Shown here in pieces: positions 28,878 to 37,308 of a stretch of DNA of 64,000 bases. A program made the position numbers and the translations under genes. Origin of the DNA: Halobacteriovorax sp. DA5 (lineage in GTDB: Bacteria; Bdellovibrionota; Bacteriovoracia; Bacteriovoracales; Bacteriovoracaceae); NCBI RefSeq assembly GCF_002903145.1, contig NZ_PPDJ01000008.1:248001-312000 (forward strand). Direction: 5' to 3'. The notes under the pieces were generated by a model, which did not search any database, was not told where the DNA came from, and saw only the letters and a program-made list of their open reading frames with translations. Position 1 is the stretch's first letter, and each line of letters opens with the position of its first letter.

Positions 28878-30863
28878 ATGAAAAAGGCAAATCAATTAAA
28901 GTTTTTAATTTGTACACTAGCTCTGGCTTCTACACAGGCCAAGGTAGTATTTTCAGGAATGGGTTCAAGTGGAACTCGTAGTACAAATCAATCAACGGCC
29001 GGAACAGTTACAGTTTCATCATCGAGTCAGTCAACTACGATTGAATGTCGTAGAGATGATGCGGTTTCATATGGGTTTATGAAAACACTCCTTTTAGGAG
29101 ATACTCCAAGTTATACAATTGCAAATGGAAAAATATTGGTAAATCTACCAACTAGAGTTTCAGCGTGTATTAAAGACATAAGTGCGCAAGCTATTACAAA
29201 CCCTGTTGATAATAATGTTTACTTGAAGTTCAATGTGAAAATTGATTCTAGCCAATATCCTGCTGGTACTCAATCAATCGAAAAAGAATATGAAAAATGT
29301 ATGGCCCACTTAGCTGGTGGAGACTCTTCATTTTATACTGTCGATAAACTAAGAGAAAAAGGTTATCTTGCATCACCTGTAACACTTGATACAGATCTTC
29401 CTGATATTGATACTAATAGAAATTCTGAATTAGTTATCGCCTCTACGAATAAAGATTTCGATTATAAAAATGATATGCCGTTTGGATTAGCAAATGTTGC
29501 GCAACATACATCTTTTAGTGATCCGTCATTCAATTGTATGGATTATGCAAAGCCTGCTGAACAAAAAGTAATGGCAAATAAAACTAATGAATATGAACTT
29601 CGTGAAGAGGCTATTGCTGCTTGTAACGGAAAAAATCTTACTGATATTTCGAAAAGTCTTAAGAAGCTTAGAAGTGACTCAGGTGGAAACTATGATGATC
29701 TAACTAGAATTCTTTCTGGTATTCAACATCAACTTATCAATGAAGAAGTTGAACAAATGGTTTCAAGAATGGAGCAAATTGAAAGTGATATTTCTCCTTC
29801 TGTTGAAGATGTTAAAGAAGGTGATAAGTTTGGTGTAAGCAAAGAAGCGAGAAAGAAGCTTCTTCAGGAATACGCAAATCACATGAATAAGTTTTCTAAA
29901 GAATTACTTCCAGCTATGAAAGAAGAATTAAAGCATTTAATGGAAGAATATGCAGAGCTAGGTGATAGCGAGGCAGATGAAAGACGTAAAGATCAAATTA
30001 ATGAATCAATTGAAAAGATTAATGACGTTATTGCTAAGTTTAATCGTCAAAATGAAAATGGTGCTGAATATAAGAAAGTTGTTGAAGCACTTCGTGAAGG
30101 CAATATGCAAACTTCAGGTAGAAAGATTTTATCTGGAATTATTCTTGCTCAAGAGTTTTCACATGTAAAACTTGAAGGGACTAATAAAAGAAATGTTGAA
30201 GAAGCTGAAAATAATAGTGAGAGAAGTATTGCTCGTCTTAAGCAAGGTACGCTTGCTGATTGGGGTGACGAAGCTCTAATCAGGGCCGGTGACAATTCTC
30301 CAATTAAGAGACGTCAGCAAATTCTTAAAGGTATTCAACAAAGAGCTTCTAAAGATCGTCAAAATTATATGACTAAGCTAAATGCTTATGATGATTACAT
30401 CCAACAGTATGCTCAAGATCTTGCTAGTAGTTATTGTACATCAGGTGGTAGCTATGAAGATTGTATGACTGTTAGAAGTACTTATCTTCCATACATCTAT
30501 AACCAGTATAGTTCATGGAAGCAAAACTCTTATCAAGATTATAACCAATCTTATAATGCAAAATACGGAGCTGCCTATAATGAGCAGAAAAGCATACTAA
30601 GTCGCTTTAATGGTCTTTATAGTAATTACAAGTTAAATGCTATGCAAAACCAATTAGCAGGAGCAACAGCGAGTAGTCCGTTTGATTTATGGACAGGAGC
30701 TGACACTTCTTATTCTTCTGGTATTCCTGGATTGAATTTTGATTTCAATGGGGCCGCTGGTGGAAACTTTAACAATAATAATGGTTGGAATAATAATTTT
30801 AACTTAATGCAACCACAACAAAGAACACCTAGCAGTTCAACATGGACTAATCCATATCGATAA
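28878..30863 (+). CDS. large exported protein with helical core and Asn/Gly-rich tail
   Basis: A 661-aa protein with a signal peptide (LKFLICTLALASTQAKV), a Ser/Thr-rich segment at about residues 28-52, then a cysteine-containing domain (CRRDDAVS, SACIKD, KCMAH, FNCMD, AACNGK). From about residue 270 to 480 it is highly charged and helical, with Glu/Lys-rich coiled-coil character. It then has a Tyr/Gln/Ser-rich segment and ends in an Asn/Gly-rich tail (GGNFNNNNGWNNNFN). The layout suggests a periplasmic or surface structural protein. No known family is recognised. A terminator follows at once. Confidence 0.7.
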   Translation: MKKANQLKFLICTLALASTQAKVVFSGMGSSGTRSTNQSTAGTVTVSSSSQSTTIECRRDDAVSYGFMKTLLLGDTPSYTIANGKILVNLPTRVSACIKDISAQAITNPVDNNVYLKFNVKIDSSQYPAGTQSIEKEYEKCMAHLAGGDSSFYTVDKLREKGYLASPVTLDTDLPDIDTNRNSELVIASTNKDFDYKNDMPFGLANVAQHTSFSDPSFNCMDYAKPAEQKVMANKTNEYELREEAIAACNGKNLTDISKSLKKLRSDSGGNYDDLTRILSGIQHQLINEEVEQMVSRMEQIESDISPSVEDVKEGDKFGVSKEARKKLLQEYANHMNKFSKELLPAMKEELKHLMEEYAELGDSEADERRKDQINESIEKINDVIAKFNRQNENGAEYKKVVEALREGNMQTSGRKILSGIILAQEFSHVKLEGTNKRNVEEAENNSERSIARLKQGTLADWGDEALIRAGDNSPIKRRQQILKGIQQRASKDRQNYMTKLNAYDDYIQQYAQDLASSYCTSGGSYEDCMTVRSTYLPYIYNQYSSWKQNSYQDYNQSYNAKYGAAYNEQKSILSRFNGLYSNYKLNAMQNQLAGATASSPFDLWTGADTSYSSGIPGLNFDFNGAAGGNFNNNNGWNNNFNLMQPQQRTPSSSTWTNPYR

Positions 30864-30864
30864 A

Positions 30865-30894
30865 AAAAAAGGCTTCCAATCGGAAGCCTTTTTT
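30865..30894. terminator. bidirectional terminator (copy 1 of a duplicated sequence)
   Basis: Stem AAAAGGCTTCC/GGAAGCCTTTT with loop AATC, flanked by an A-run and T-run. It lies between two convergent genes. An almost identical hairpin occurs at 37274-37304, differing at one loop base. Confidence 0.9.
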
Positions 30895-30899
30895 ATTTC

Positions 30900-32360
30900 T
30901 TAAAACTTAATATCTGCACCAAGATAAATTAGGTAAGTATCATTTGTTTCGTTAGGAGTCGCAGTATTTGAGAATGCGTAGTAGTCGCCAACGAAGAAAT
31001 AACCTAGGTTTGCATTTAGTGTTACTGAAGTATTCCACTTGTAAGAGAAGTTTGAATCAATTTCAAATCCTAGATCATCTGCTTGATCTGCTGCCGCAGT
31101 AAATCTCTTGTTCTTCTCATGGTTAATTGCATCTGAACCAGCTTCAGCAACTTTATCGGCCTTTGCCCAAACAACAGAGTTAGTCCAAGACCAAGTTCCT
31201 GAATCATATCTGTGAGCAAATTTTGCATAAGAAGTATTTGCAATACCCGAATTAAATACGTTTAGATCAGTATTTGCAATGGCCGCTAAGTTATAGCGAA
31301 ACATGATATTTGCAATTTGAAAGTTAGGGTTAAGATACATTGCTCCATAAGTTTGGTTATCTGCATCTGAACCTGAAACCATACCAAAATCAAGATGAAA
31401 TGAGTGATTTGTGTTTAACTTATAAGTGTTATTAAGTAGGAATGCTTTTGCATCAACTTCAGTATCAGTAACACCAGGGTAGATTTCACCCATATCACCA
31501 GTCATTAATGGAATTTCTGCTTCAACAGTGTATTTGCCGAAAGTCTTCTTAAGGTAAAGGTCGATCATTGTCACACTAGTTGCACCAAGGTTTGTAGCAA
31601 AAGTGTCACCATCTACATCAGTTTCAATTCCAGATGCAGCTCCAGAAGTATTCTTGTTGTAAAGAGCTCCGAAAGTGAATTCTTTATCTAGGTTTTCATA
31701 TAGTAATGAAATCCCCATCTCTTTAACACGACCAGTTTTTGTAAGGTTATTTGCTTTGATTTTTGAGTAGTAAGGAGAGAACTTAAAGTTACCGATCTTG
31801 AAATCAATTGTAATCCCATCTCTCATTGAAGCAAATCTTGATCCTGGAGCATTTCCATCATTATAAATTGCACCCATACCCCAGTTAAACTTTTGGCGAC
31901 CTACTGTATAAGTTGCTGTATCAGAATAAAATACTGCATTGGCCTGAGTTAGGTTCACAGGATTACTTGTTACTGTATTGAAAGAGTAGCGAGCATTTGC
32001 ATATGAGTTTAATGGATCTTGAGTCTTTGTTCTTCCATCATTTGAAGAATCACCAAAATTTCCACCGTATCCATAACCTGAAGTTAGTTCAGCATTAATC
32101 GTTGTTGAGTCATTTACAATGATTGTTGGCTGAAGCTTAAAAATATAAGTTTGAAAGTTCGATGAGTCAGGATCAGCATCTGTCATATCAAATGCTTGGT
32201 CACCATTATCAAGTGGTCCAGCACCTTGCTGAACTGAACGATTATAATCACCTAAAGAATGTAGGTCTGTTTGTAGTTCACCATGCCAGTCAATTGGTAG
32301 TGCCAGAGTAGAAGTAGCTAAAGTGGCAAGAATTGCGGCCTTATTTAAGTTGTTTAACAT
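30900..32360 (-). CDS. outer-membrane porin-like beta-barrel
   Basis: A 486-aa protein with a signal peptide ending in TLA/LPID and a long series of amphipathic strands with Gly/Asn/Asp turns, rich in Tyr and Phe, ending YLGADIKF, a terminal Phe signature. The size suits a 16-18-stranded porin or transport channel. The N-terminal domain resembles that of bacterial general porins (DWHGELQTDLHSLGDYNRS). Two strands carry the asparagine-rich loops seen in porin constriction loops, but no specific substrate can be named. It has a strong upstream promoter, consistent with an abundant envelope protein. Confidence 0.8.
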   Translation of the reverse strand: MLNNLNKAAILATLATSTLALPIDWHGELQTDLHSLGDYNRSVQQGAGPLDNGDQAFDMTDADPDSSNFQTYIFKLQPTIIVNDSTTINAELTSGYGYGGNFGDSSNDGRTKTQDPLNSYANARYSFNTVTSNPVNLTQANAVFYSDTATYTVGRQKFNWGMGAIYNDGNAPGSRFASMRDGITIDFKIGNFKFSPYYSKIKANNLTKTGRVKEMGISLLYENLDKEFTFGALYNKNTSGAASGIETDVDGDTFATNLGATSVTMIDLYLKKTFGKYTVEAEIPLMTGDMGEIYPGVTDTEVDAKAFLLNNTYKLNTNHSFHLDFGMVSGSDADNQTYGAMYLNPNFQIANIMFRYNLAAIANTDLNVFNSGIANTSYAKFAHRYDSGTWSWTNSVVWAKADKVAEAGSDAINHEKNKRFTAAADQADDLGFEIDSNFSYKWNTSVTLNANLGYFFVGDYYAFSNTATPNETNDTYLIYLGADIKF

Positions 32361-32401
32361 AAGTTGTTATTCCTTTTATAATTTAACAAAATTGTACTGA
32401 A

Positions 32402-32431
32402 ATAATATAAGATGACTTTATATAACGTCAA
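32402..32431 (-). promoter_or_regulatory. promoter of the porin-like gene
   Basis: On the minus strand TTGACG (32426-32431) is followed after 18 bp by TATTAT (32402-32407). It ends about 41 bp before the ATG, which has AAAGGAA as ribosome-binding site. A good match to a sigma-70-type promoter. Confidence 0.65.
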
Positions 32432-32439
32432 AAAAATAG

Positions 32440-34290
32440 GTGTATTCAAAGGTGCTTAATAAACGAATAAAGATATTATTATTCTTGATGGTTGGATTAT
32501 TTGGCTTGTGTGTCATTTATTCCATAAATACAATCAATGACGCAGACTTAACTAGAATTATTACTCCTAAAACACCTGATACGAATTCGAAAACTATTCT
32601 TTTTGAAGAGGGAAGTTTTGTTAAGAAACGTGACTTCTTATTTTTTAAGGCCAATTCACGTGATGAGAGATTTAACTCTGTCTTTTTTGAGAAGTTTGAC
32701 GATGAAAAGAGGTCAATTCTAAGTGTGAAAGAAAGCTTCGAGTTAAATTCTATTAGAAGTAATGATTGTAATTACAACCGCTGTCTTCAATATAAAATTA
32801 ACTTTTATAATATTCCTATTATCTTATCTAAAGGTCTTATTGGTATTGAAGATTTTCGTTTTCTTGATCACATAGGTATTGATTATATTTCTATCATTCG
32901 TGCGATAATTGCAGATATTAAAGCTGGTGCTCTTGTACAAGGTGGATCAACACTGACACAACAACTAGTAAAGAATATCTATTTTACAAATGAGAAGTCA
33001 TTTAGCAGAAAGATTAAAGAAGCTATCCTGGCCGTTTATATTGATTTTAAATTCGATAAGTCAGCAATACTAGAAGCTTATTTCAACGAAGTGTATTGGG
33101 GAAGTCTTGGTGGAATTAGAATAAAAGGTGTGAACACAGCAGCTGTTTTATATTTTAATAAACCTATTTCTGAGTTAGATCCTTATGAATCAGCTATATT
33201 GGTCTCAATGTTAAAAGGGCCAAGTTATTATCATCCTATCTATCGTACAGATCGTCTTAGAGGGCGTGCTGATTTTATTTTTAATAAATTACAAAGCTTA
33301 GATCTTTTTGATCAAAACACAGATTATCAGTGGTCTGATGAGAAGTGGGAAAATTGGAAAAAACAATTATCTGTTTTTCAAGATGACTCATTTTATGAAG
33401 CGATATATTTGACATCGACTCGAGTTAATAAAGATCCAATGCTTAGTGAATTTCGATTTTTTAAAACAGTCTTAGCTTCTAAAAATCTTTTAAGAGATCT
33501 GAAAGGGATCGAAGAGAACTTGGCGGTTAAAATTGCTTTTGGAAATCCAAAGCATAAAAGTTTCTACTATTCTAAATTTGAAAGAAATGTTGATAAGGCC
33601 TTCAAAGAGGAACGTCATGGTGTAGGTTCAACACTAAAGCCAATCCTGTTTCAAATATACCTTGAGCAGGGCCATAAAATAGATGATTTAGTTTCAACGG
33701 AGCCGATAACTTTAGATCTTGTTAGTGGAAAGTGGACACCCTCGGAATCTCATACACCTTCTGCGAGTGAGTATCCTATTTCTCAAGCTTTACAAGAGTC
33801 CTTAAATAATCCAGTTGTTAGATTGGCCCATGATATTGGTTTTGAAAAAGTTGAAGTTATATTGAAGGATAAGATTAAACATCTTAAAACACCGTTGGCC
33901 CAATATCCTGCCCAGCTTCTTGGTGCCATTGAATTATCAGTTGATGAGCTCTATCAATTATATGAAGACTTTATGCTTGCGCAATGTCGAGTAGGGGCCG
34001 GAGTGTACGAGTCCCTTGCAGATCCAAATCAAACGACAATTAGAAGAATGGTAAAGCCAGCGCTTAAGCAACAACATTTCTTCGGGAAAACAGGAACATC
34101 TAATAATGGTTTTGATAATCTCTTTGTCGGTTATGATGGACATGATCTTTTTACGATCTGGGTCGGTTATGAAGGTGTTCGTACAAATAAGAAAGGTTTA
34201 AGATTATACGGAAGTACGACAGCTTTCAGACTTTATCAGGAGATTATTCTGTATTCAGGCCAACGAATTGCGTCTTTGGCATGCGAATAA
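32440..34290 (+). CDS. class A penicillin-binding protein (bifunctional PBP1-type)
   Basis: A 616-aa peptidoglycan synthase. A membrane anchor lies at about residues 11-28 (IKILLFLMVGLFGLCVIYSI). The glycosyltransferase domain (GT51) has IEDFRFLDHIGID and QGGSTLTQQLVKN, and the transpeptidase domain has SxxK as GVGSTLKP, SxN as SLNN and KTG as GKTGTSNNG. All catalytic elements are present, so it should both polymerise glycan chains and cross-link peptides. It is shorter than E. coli PBP1b (844 aa). GTG at 32440 is the start; a GTG at 32452 is an alternative. It is divergent from the porin gene. Confidence 0.9.
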   Translation: MYSKVLNKRIKILLFLMVGLFGLCVIYSINTINDADLTRIITPKTPDTNSKTILFEEGSFVKKRDFLFFKANSRDERFNSVFFEKFDDEKRSILSVKESFELNSIRSNDCNYNRCLQYKINFYNIPIILSKGLIGIEDFRFLDHIGIDYISIIRAIIADIKAGALVQGGSTLTQQLVKNIYFTNEKSFSRKIKEAILAVYIDFKFDKSAILEAYFNEVYWGSLGGIRIKGVNTAAVLYFNKPISELDPYESAILVSMLKGPSYYHPIYRTDRLRGRADFIFNKLQSLDLFDQNTDYQWSDEKWENWKKQLSVFQDDSFYEAIYLTSTRVNKDPMLSEFRFFKTVLASKNLLRDLKGIEENLAVKIAFGNPKHKSFYYSKFERNVDKAFKEERHGVGSTLKPILFQIYLEQGHKIDDLVSTEPITLDLVSGKWTPSESHTPSASEYPISQALQESLNNPVVRLAHDIGFEKVEVILKDKIKHLKTPLAQYPAQLLGAIELSVDELYQLYEDFMLAQCRVGAGVYESLADPNQTTIRRMVKPALKQQHFFGKTGTSNNGFDNLFVGYDGHDLFTIWVGYEGVRTNKKGLRLYGSTTAFRLYQEIILYSGQRIASLACE

Positions 34291-34311
34291 GTAGGCAAAT
34301 TTAAAAATTTC

Positions 34312-34340
34312 TTGTCAAAAATAAGAAACTAGCTTATATA
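34312..34340 (+). promoter_or_regulatory. promoter of tRNA-Gln and prs
   Basis: TTGTCA (34312-34317) and TATATA (34335-34340) are separated by 17 bp and lie 21 bp before the tRNA. The only promoter seen before tRNA-Gln and prs, with no terminator between these genes. Confidence 0.65.
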
Positions 34341-34361
34341 TTACATACAAATCTACATTGC

Positions 34362-34437
34362 TGGGGTATCGACAAGTGGCTAAGTCAGCAGATTTTGATT
34401 CTGCCATTCGAAGGTTCGAGTCCTTCTACCCCAGCCA
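34362..34437 (+). tRNA. tRNA-Gln (anticodon TTG)
   Basis: A 76-nt cloverleaf with CCA encoded. Acceptor stem TGGGGTA/TACCCCA with discriminator G; D-stem GAC/GTC; anticodon stem GCAGA/TCTGC with loop TTTTGAT, giving anticodon TTG at 34395-34397 (reads CAA/CAG, glutamine); T-stem GAAGG/CCTTC with loop TTCGAGT. It lies upstream of prs and is probably processed from a shared transcript. Confidence 0.96.
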
Positions 34438-34469
34438 TTTTCTCACGGATCAGAGAAAGGAATAAGATC

Positions 34470-35414
34470 ATGAAAAGGATCGTTCTCGTATCAGGCACGT
34501 CAAATCCAAAGCTTTCTTCCGATATCTCGAAAATCTTAGATGTTCCGTTAGTTGACCCCCAAGTTATTAAATTTGCCAATGGTGAAACATTTTGTGAAAT
34601 CGAACAAAACGTTCGTGGTGCTGATGTCTTCATTATTCAATCAACATGTGCGCCGGTAAATGATAATTTAATGGAGCTTCTGATTATGATCGATGCTCTT
34701 AAGAGAGCGTCAGCGTCTTCGATTACAGCAGTTATTCCTCATTACGGATACTGTCGTCAGGATAGAAAGGCATCGCCGAGAACTCCTATTTCAGCAAAGC
34801 TGGTTGCCGATCTTATTACAGTTGCAGGCGCTAGTCGTGTTATTACAATGGACCTTCACTCTGGACAGGTTCAAGGTTTCTTTAATATTCCATTCGATAA
34901 TATTTTTGCTTCTCCTGTTCTTCTTAGTCATATTAAAAGAGAACTTGTGACAGAAAATACGATCTTTGTTTCACCAGATGCTGGTGGAGTTGAGCGTGCT
35001 CGCCATTACGCTAAAAAGTGTAAGTGCGATATCGCTATGATCGATAAGCGTCGTACGGGAAAGAACGTTGCAAAGGCCATGAATATTGTGGGTGATGTAA
35101 ACGGTAAGGACTGTATCATCTTAGATGATATGATTGATACTGCAGGAACACTTATCGAAGCTTGTAATGCTCTAAAAGATAATGGTGCAAGAAGTGTTGT
35201 GGCATGTGCTACGCACCCTGTATTTTCTGGGCCTGCTATTGAGCGCATCAATAAAGCAGAATCTTTAAATAAGGTTCTTGTGACAAATACAATTCCTCTG
35301 AGTAAAGAGGCGCGTGAGAGTGGAAAAATAATTTCTGTCTCGGCCGCTGAAATATTGGCCAAGTCGATTCATCGCACGTTTAATAACGACTCAGTTAGTT
35401 CATTATTTTTATAA
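34470..35414 (+). CDS. prs: ribose-phosphate pyrophosphokinase (PRPP synthetase)
   Basis: A 314-aa enzyme making PRPP from ribose-5-P and ATP, needed for nucleotide and histidine/tryptophan synthesis. Signatures are FANGETFCEIEQNVRG, the DLHSGQVQGFF loop, PDAGGVERARHYAKK and the PRPP-binding DDMIDTAGTL. The frame is open from 34395, inside the tRNA, but that part would be derived from tRNA sequence. ATG 34470, with AGAAAGG upstream, gives the standard N-terminus (MKRIVLVSGTSNPKL). rplY (ctc), usual between prs and pth, is absent here. Confidence 0.96.
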   Translation: MKRIVLVSGTSNPKLSSDISKILDVPLVDPQVIKFANGETFCEIEQNVRGADVFIIQSTCAPVNDNLMELLIMIDALKRASASSITAVIPHYGYCRQDRKASPRTPISAKLVADLITVAGASRVITMDLHSGQVQGFFNIPFDNIFASPVLLSHIKRELVTENTIFVSPDAGGVERARHYAKKCKCDIAMIDKRRTGKNVAKAMNIVGDVNGKDCIILDDMIDTAGTLIEACNALKDNGARSVVACATHPVFSGPAIERINKAESLNKVLVTNTIPLSKEARESGKIISVSAAEILAKSIHRTFNNDSVSSLFL

Positions 35415-35425
35415 ACGGGTAACCT

Positions 35426-36007
35426 ATGAATTATTTAATTGTTGGACTTGGAAATCCAGGTTCAGAATATAAAGGTACCAGACATAATATTGGCTGGGAC
35501 GTAATGAATTTTATCAAGCCAATCAAGGACTTGCCTTTTAAAGAGAAATTTAAAGGAATTTGGTCTTCGTTTGAAACGGATGAAGATAAGTTCTACGTGT
35601 TAATGCCTCAAACTTATATGAATCTAAGTGGTGAGAGTGTTATTCCTTTTGCTCAATACTTCAAAATCGAACCAGAAAATATTTTAGTTATTCACGATGA
35701 ATTAGATTTACCGTGGGGAACTGTTGCCTTTAAAGATGGTGGTGGCCTTGCGGGTCACAATGGTCTTAAGTCAATTGCAGGACAATTAGGTCATAACAAT
35801 TTTAAGCGCTTACGTATGGGGATTGGACGTCCACAACATGGAAGTGTATCTGATTGGGTTTTGGGCCGCTATTTTGGTTCGGAGGCTGACTTTATTGACG
35901 ATTACTTAGAAAAAGCTTCAAAAGCCGTTGAATGTTATGTAAAAAGTGGCTTTAAAACAGCGATTCAAAGATATAAAAAGAAACAATTACTAGATTTAAG
36001 TAAATAG
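35426..36007 (+). CDS. pth: peptidyl-tRNA hydrolase
   Basis: A 193-aa enzyme that frees tRNA from peptidyl-tRNA released by stalled ribosomes. Conserved residues are GLGNPGSEYKGTRHNIGWDV (catalytic His in TRHNIG), MPQTYMNLSGESV, IHDELDLPWG (catalytic Asp) and GGGLAGHNGLKSI. Length is normal (E. coli 194). It starts 11 bp after prs and ends 16 bp before ychF, a common three-gene translation/nucleotide cluster. Confidence 0.97.
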   Translation: MNYLIVGLGNPGSEYKGTRHNIGWDVMNFIKPIKDLPFKEKFKGIWSSFETDEDKFYVLMPQTYMNLSGESVIPFAQYFKIEPENILVIHDELDLPWGTVAFKDGGGLAGHNGLKSIAGQLGHNNFKRLRMGIGRPQHGSVSDWVLGRYFGSEADFIDDYLEKASKAVECYVKSGFKTAIQRYKKKQLLDLSK

Positions 36008-36023
36008 ATATCAGGAGAAAATA

Positions 36024-37133
36024 ATGGCCCTAAATTGTGGGATTGTAGGACTTCCAAACGTTGGTAAATCAACGATTTTTCAGGCTCTAACTTCGGCTCC
36101 AGCTGAAGCAGCTAACTTTCCATTTTGTACAATCGAACCAAATATTGGGATTGTAAACGTTGGTGATATTCGTATGCAAAAAATTGCGGAAATCATTGGG
36201 CCACAAAAAGTTATTCCAACTATTGTTGAATTTGTTGATATTGCAGGTCTTGTAAAGGGTGCTTCAAAAGGTGAAGGTCTTGGTAACCAATTCCTTGGAA
36301 ATATTCGTCAAGTAAATGCAATTGTTCACGTTGTACGTTGTTTTGATGACACTAATGTTATCCACGTTCACGGTGAAGTTAATCCAGTTGATGATATTGA
36401 AACAATTAATATGGAACTTGCTCTAGCTGACCTTGAAGTTGTTCAAAGAAAGCAAGCAAACCTTCCTAAGTTAATGAAAAACCAAAATAAAGAAATTGCA
36501 TCAAAAGCAAAGATGCTTGTACCTGTTCTAGAAAAACTTACTGCTCATTTAGAGCAAGGTTTTGCTGCACGTACTCTTGAGATGGATAAGGAAGATATCG
36601 AGTTAACTCGTGATCTTAACCTAATTACTCTTAAGCCAACTCTTTATCTATGTAACGTAGATGAAGAGAGTGTTGATGAAGATAATGACTATGTAAAAGC
36701 AGTAAAAGAATTTGCACAGAAAGAAGGTTCTCGTGCAATTAAGATTTGTGGAAAGCTAGAGTCTGAAATTGCGGCACTAGAAGATGAAGCAGATAAGAAA
36801 GACTTTATGGAAGCTGCTGGAATTGAAATTTCTGGTTTAGAAACGCTTACTCATGAAGCATATAATATGCTTGGTCTTCGTACATATTTTACGGCCGGTG
36901 TTAAAGAAGTTCGTGCTTGGACTTTCAAAGAAGGAGCTAAAGCTCCTGAAGCTGCAGGTGTAATTCACTCAGACTTTGAAAGAGGATTCATTAAGGCAGA
37001 GATTTATCACTATGATGACTTAATTGCTAATGGATCAGAGGCGAAGGTTAAGGAAGCCGGAAAGCTTCGTATGGAAGGTAAAGAGTACATCGTAAAAGAC
37101 GGTGATATTATTCACTTCCGTTTTAATGTTTAA
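36024..37133 (+). CDS. ychF: redox-regulated ATPase YchF (Obg family)
   Basis: A 369-aa OLA1/YchF-type P-loop ATPase associated with ribosomes and oxidative stress. It has the P-loop GLPNVGKSTIF, PFCTIEPN, VDIAGLVKGASKGEGLGN and NxxE in place of NKxD (the ATP-preferring change, in CNVDEES), and ends with the TGS domain (GDIIHFRFNV). Length matches the family (363). It is the last gene of the prs-pth-ychF run. The hairpin repeat copy A begins immediately after the stop codon. Confidence 0.96.
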   Translation: MALNCGIVGLPNVGKSTIFQALTSAPAEAANFPFCTIEPNIGIVNVGDIRMQKIAEIIGPQKVIPTIVEFVDIAGLVKGASKGEGLGNQFLGNIRQVNAIVHVVRCFDDTNVIHVHGEVNPVDDIETINMELALADLEVVQRKQANLPKLMKNQNKEIASKAKMLVPVLEKLTAHLEQGFAARTLEMDKEDIELTRDLNLITLKPTLYLCNVDEESVDEDNDYVKAVKEFAQKEGSRAIKICGKLESEIAALEDEADKKDFMEAAGIEISGLETLTHEAYNMLGLRTYFTAGVKEVRAWTFKEGAKAPEAAGVIHSDFERGFIKAEIYHYDDLIANGSEAKVKEAGKLRMEGKEYIVKDGDIIHFRFNV

Positions 37134-37183
37134 GCACCCGCAGCATTGATTGCCCAAAGGCAATCTATTGGCTGCGGTGCTAG
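37134..37183 (+). repeat. structured intergenic repeat, copy A
   Basis: Directly after the ychF stop, GCACCCGCAGC (37134-37144) pairs with GCTGCGGTGC (37171-37180) with one bulged C. Within it GATTGCC (37148-37154) and GGCAATC (37159-37165) close the loop CAAA. Together with the stop TAA, 49 of 52 positions match copy B at 43631-43682 on the minus strand. Two of the three differences form a compensatory base pair (A-T to T-A). The base-paired form therefore seems to be what is conserved. Confidence 0.85.
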
Positions 37184-37273
37184 CGCAGTCGCTTGTAATG
37201 ATGACTGTAATAAACTAAATGAGCTTTAGCTTATTTATGTTTCCTCAGCGTAAACTTATTTGAGAATAATTTA

Positions 37274-37304
37274 CAAAAAAGGCTTCCAATAGGAAGCCTT
37301 TTTT
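37274..37304. terminator. bidirectional terminator (copy 2 of a duplicated sequence)
   Basis: Stem AAAAGGCTTCC/GGAAGCCTTTT with loop AATA between convergent ychF and slt, with A- and T-runs. It is nearly identical to the terminator at 30865-30894, including the following ATTTCT. Confidence 0.9.
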
Positions 37305-37308
37305 ATTT

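Noticed and set aside
34385..34633. 82-aa minus-strand ORF ending GVEGLEPSNGRIKIC across the tRNA
   Set aside because: It is the antisense of tRNA-Gln and the start of prs; such ORFs are well-known artefacts over tRNA genes.
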